Assembly (NCBI GenBank): GCA_029961685.1
Contig: JARWKL010000012.1
Coordinates: 10,819,955 to 10,883,954 of the forward strand
DNA length: 64,000 nt
Source of the DNA: Aristolochia californica
Taxonomy: Eukaryota > Streptophyta > Magnoliopsida > Piperales > Aristolochiaceae
Reading direction: 5' to 3'
Part shown: positions 60,401 to 64,000 of the stretch, piece after piece
How positions within the stretch are numbered: the first letter of the stretch is position 1
How the letters are laid out: every line of letters starts with the position of its first letter
Notes under the pieces: generated by a model
The model's input: the letters and a program-made list of their open reading frames with translations, nothing else
The model's database searches: none
Told to the model about the DNA's origin: nothing
Made by a program: the position numbers and the translations under genes

Positions 60401-61230
60401 ACAAATGAACACAAAAGTTTTGTTATCCAAGTTTGGCAAATTCCACTAGTATGGATATTGCTATTTGTGATCCTAATAGCTTGGAATTTTATAAGAAAGA
60501 GATATCTAATTGATGCAAACATGTTTTAAATATGGATATGCATGGTAGAAACATGTTAAAGACGCAAATGATCTATGGATCCAAACCTTTTAAGAGAACA
60601 ACAAATGCTCATTAAATTCTCAAGTAAACGTGCAGTGGGATATTTACCCAGTCAATACAAGCCTTTTTTTGCCCATTTACAAAGAAGCTGACCAAACAAT
60701 AAAAGATCATTGTAAAGTGATTGATTAGTCAATCATGAGTAACTCTTTATCTTGTAAACAAAAGATATGGCAAATAGATCACAACAAAAAGAAAACTTTG
60801 GAGTTTATGTATGGGAAAAATTAAGAACAATAAAAAAAGTAGTTAAAGAAAATTTATTCACACACCACACATGTACACAAAAGTTTTGTTATCCTAGTTT
60901 GGGAAATTCCACTAGATCAACCCCAAGAACTTGGAATTTTATAATAAAGAGATTTCTAATTGATGCAAACATGTTTTAAATATCGATATCCATGGTCGAA
61001 ACATGTTAAATATGCAAATGACATATGGATCCAAACCTTTAAAAGAGAACAAAAAATGCTCATTAAATTTTCATGTTAATGTTCGGTAGGATATTAACTT
61101 GACTCATACAAGCCATTTTTTTCCCATTTAAAAAAAGGCTGACCTAACAAACATAGATCATCATAAAGCGATTGATCGATAAATCATGGGTAATGGGATA
61201 TATTTTTGTAAGAAATGACTTGTGGATTCA
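57417..61230 (+). repeat. satellite block 7e: six-monomer higher-order repeat, copy 2 (truncated)
   Basis: Monomers at 57417, 58065, 58746, 59429, 60085 and a sixth that has lost about 210 bp. Near 60742 'catgagtaac' is joined directly to 'tctttatcttg', removing the phase motif, so the marker spacing 60085 to 61231 is 1146 bp. Offsets to copy 1 are 4054, 4034, 4053, 4051 and 4025 bp. No gene is seen. Confidence 0.85.
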
Positions 61231-61257
61231 GAGTCAACACTCAGTTAAAAATATCTC

Positions 61258-61289
<32 letters not shown>

Positions 61290-64000
61290 ACCCCCCTTTC
61301 TTTCGATGATTGGAAAATCTATTATATAAAAACTAAAAGAGTTTACAATCCCAAAAAATTACAAAGACTTTTTGGAATTATCTCTCTCAACATTTGTGCG
61401 TCTCCTTTTTAGATGTTTATTTTTTTTACGTCAAAACTTGAGTTTTCACTTTCTTTTTATCTCGTAAACAATAAGATAAGGCAAATAGATCACAACAAAA
61501 TGAAAATTTTAGAGTTTATGTATGGGAAAAATTAAGACAAATAATAAATGTAAGTCAAGAATTTTTATTCACACTTCACAAGTGAACACAAAAGTTTTGT
61601 TATCCAAGTTTTGGGAAATTCCAATTGTTCAACCCTAACAACTTGGAATTTTATGAGAAAGAGATTTCTAATATATCCTAACATGTTTTAATTATGGATA
61701 TGCATGGCTGAAACATGTTAAAGATGCAAATGATCTATGGATCCAAACCTTTTAAAGAGAACAATAAATCCTCATTAAATTCTCATGTGAACATACGGTG
61801 GGATTTTACCCGTGTTACACAAGCCAGTTTTTGCCCATTTACAAAATAGCTGACCTAACAATCATAGATCATTGTAAAGTGGTTGACTGATCAATCCTGC
61901 GTAACAGGCTATATTTTTGTAAGAATTGACATGTGGATTGGGAGTCGACACTCGATTAAAAATCCCCCACCTCCCCCTTCTTCCGATGATTGAAAAACCA
62001 AATATATAAAAACTAAAAGAGTTTACACTCCCTAAAAGTTATAAAGACTTTTTGGAATTATCTCGCTCTACATTTGTGCATCTCCATTTTAGGTGTATAT
62101 TTTTTTTATATAAAAACTTGAGTTTTCACTTTCTCTTTATCTCTTAAACAAAAAGATAATGCAAATAGATCACACAAAAAATGAAAATTTTAGATTTTAG
62201 TTACAGGAAAAAATAAGAACAATAACAAATGTTAGTACTGAAAATTTATTCACACACCACAAATGAACACAAAAGTTTTGGGAAATTTCTCTTGTTCAAC
62301 ACTAACTGCTTGAAATTATATAAGAAAGAGATTTGTAATTGATCCTAATATGATTTAAATATTTATATGCATGGTTGAAACATGTTAAAGATGCAAATGA
62401 CCTTCGGATCCCAAGCTTTTATGAGAACAACAAATGCTCATTAAATTCTTAAGTGAAAGTGCGGTGGGATATTTACCCGGGTCAAACAAGCCATTTTTTA
62501 CCCATTTTCGAAAAAGCTGATCAAACAATCATAGATCATTGTAAAGTGATTGATCGATCAATCATGAGTAACGAGCTATATTTTTGTAAGAAATGACTTG
62601 TGGATGAGGAGTCAACACTCAATTAAAAATCCCCCACCTGCCCTTTCTTCCGATGATTGCAAAACCTAATATTTAAAAACTAAAAGAGTTAACAATCCCT
62701 AAAAATAACATAGAGTTTTTTGAATTATCTCTCTCTACATTTGTGCATCTCAGTTTTAGATGTATTTTTTTAAAAATCAAAACATGAGTTTTCACTTTCC
62801 CTTTATCTCGTAAACAAAAAGATACGGCAAATAGATCACAAGAAATTGAAAATTTTATAGTTTATGTATTGGAAAAAGTGAGAAAAATAACAATGTAAGT
62901 AAAGAAAATGTATTCACTCACAAAAAATGAACACAAAAGTTTTGTTTCCCTAGGTTTTGGAATTCCATTTGTTCAACCCTAATAGCTTGGAATTTTATAA
63001 GAAATAGATTTCTAATTGATCCAAACATGTATTAAATATGGATATGAGTGGTTGAAACATGTTAAAGATGCAAATGACCTATGTATCCAATCCTTTTAAA
63101 GAGAACAACAAATGCTCATTAAATTCTCAAGTGAAAGTGCGGTGGGATTTTACTTGAGTCAAACAAGCCATTTTCTGCCCATTTACAAAAAAGCTGACCT
63201 AACAATCATAGATCATTGTAAAGTGATTGAACAGTCAATCATGAGTAACTGGCTATATTTTTTTAGGTAATGACTTGTAGATTGGGAGTCAACACACAGT
63301 TAAAAATCCCAAACCTCCCCTTTGTTCCAATGATTCCGAAACCTAATATATAAAAACTAAAAGAGTTTACAATATCAGAAAATTATAGCGACTTCTGGAA
63401 TTATCTCTTTCTACATTTGAGCCTCTCCATTTTAGATGTATTTTATGTTTAAATCAAAATTGAGTGTTCACTTTCCTTTTATTTCGTAAAGAGAAAGATA
63501 AGGCAAATAGATCACAACTAAATGAAAATTTTAGTGTTTATGTATGGGGAAAATTAATAAAAATAACAAATGTTAATAAAGAAAATCGATTCAAGCACCA
63601 CAAATGAACACAAATGTTTGGTTATCAGAGTTAGGTTATCAGAATTTGGGAAATTCCTCTAGTTCAACCCTAACAACTTGGAATTTTATTAGAAAGAGAT
63701 TTCTAAGTGATGCTAACATGTTTTAAATATGGATATGCATGGTTGAAACATGTTAAAGATGCAAATGACTTATGGATCCAAATCTTTTAAAGAGAAAAAC
63801 AAATGCTCAAAAAATTCTCAAGTGAATGTGCGATGGGATATTTACCCGAATAGAACAAGCCATTTTTTGCCCATTTACAAAAAGGTTGACCTAAAAATCA
63901 TAGATCATTGTAAATTGATTGAGCAATCAATCATTCATTACGGTCTATATTTTTTTAAGAAATAACTTGTGGATTGGGAGTCTATACTCAGTTAAAAATT
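61231..64000 (+). repeat. satellite array, block 7f (runs off the window end)
   Basis: Phase motifs at 61231, 61942, 62609, 63286 and 63978. The first monomer carries the poly-C expansion at 61259. The 61942 monomer shares 'tttacagg'-type sequence with 39370, 62609 shares 'ggatgaggagtcaac' with 40052/40730, and the 63286-63978 junction shares 'gaatagaac' and 'agtctayact' with 38692-39370. A relation to the block 7a variants about 23-25 kb away is therefore visible. A 13-bp local duplication lies near 63620-63645. Confidence 0.92.
61259..61296 (+). repeat. poly-C expansion within a satellite monomer
   Basis: 31 C, one A, 6 C. It lies exactly where other monomers have the C-rich motif CCCCCGCCTCCCCC, so it is an expansion of an existing short C tract. 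Biological expansion or sequencing error cannot be told apart from one sequence. Confidence 0.8.

Noticed and set aside
454..64000. Dozens of 60-110-codon open frames in the satellite as possible small genes
   Set aside because: They lie in repeated AT-rich monomers, are interrupted in most copies, have no recognisable domain, and shift frame between monomers.
1..64000. CRISPR array
   Set aside because: The repeats are ~680-bp satellite monomers, with no short repeat-spacer pattern and no cas genes; the context is a plant nuclear genome.

Overview
The window looks like plant nuclear heterochromatin, most likely from a dicot. There is no bacterial or organellar gene content, the DNA is very AT-rich, and the LTR retrotransposons carry initiator-Met-tRNA primer sites (TGGTATCAGAGC) and plant-type chromodomain integrases. 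I could not identify the species. I see no host protein-coding gene, tRNA, rRNA or CRISPR array.

The backbone is one long head-to-tail satellite array running from base 1 to base 64000. The monomer is about 680 bp (usual spacing 640-685). Using the recurrent motif gagtcaacac as a phase marker I located 70 monomers, all in the same orientation. The array has higher-order structure: a six-monomer repeat of about 4.05 kb at 53.4-61.2 kb, a three-monomer repeat of about 2.0 kb at 42.0-45.9 kb, and looser multi-monomer patterns in the first 25 kb.

Six insertions interrupt the array. (1) 2986-3595: a solo LTR, + strand. (2) 4908-10151: a full-length Ty3/gypsy chromovirus-type element, + strand, LTRs about 2.2% diverged, gag-pol broken by three in-frame stops and one 25-bp duplication. 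(3) 11729-12978: a non-autonomous DNA transposon with terminal inverted repeats and a TAA target duplication (PIF/Harbinger-like). (4) 16503-17886: two LTRs of one Copia-like family in inverted orientation, forming a 1.4-kb palindrome with no target duplication. (5) 25275-25628: a solo LTR, - strand. (6) 29298-37334: an older, heavily mutated Ty3/gypsy element, - strand, LTRs about 11% diverged. Its integrase is split by a younger 2.75-kb non-autonomous LTR element (31002-33749) that has a canonical PBS and no coding capacity.

Removing each insertion plus one target duplication restores a normal monomer length at every site except the inverted-LTR locus. That locus therefore probably arose by a different route, such as repair or rearrangement.

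The elements are dead or dependent copies. They are informative as fossils: nesting order agrees with LTR divergence, and in both gypsy elements the gag frame appears to start inside the LTR and read through the primer binding site. I found no convincing new gene system. The most unusual structures are the palindromic LTR locus, the nested non-autonomous element with internal tandem repeats of about 200 bp, and the higher-order satellite organisation.
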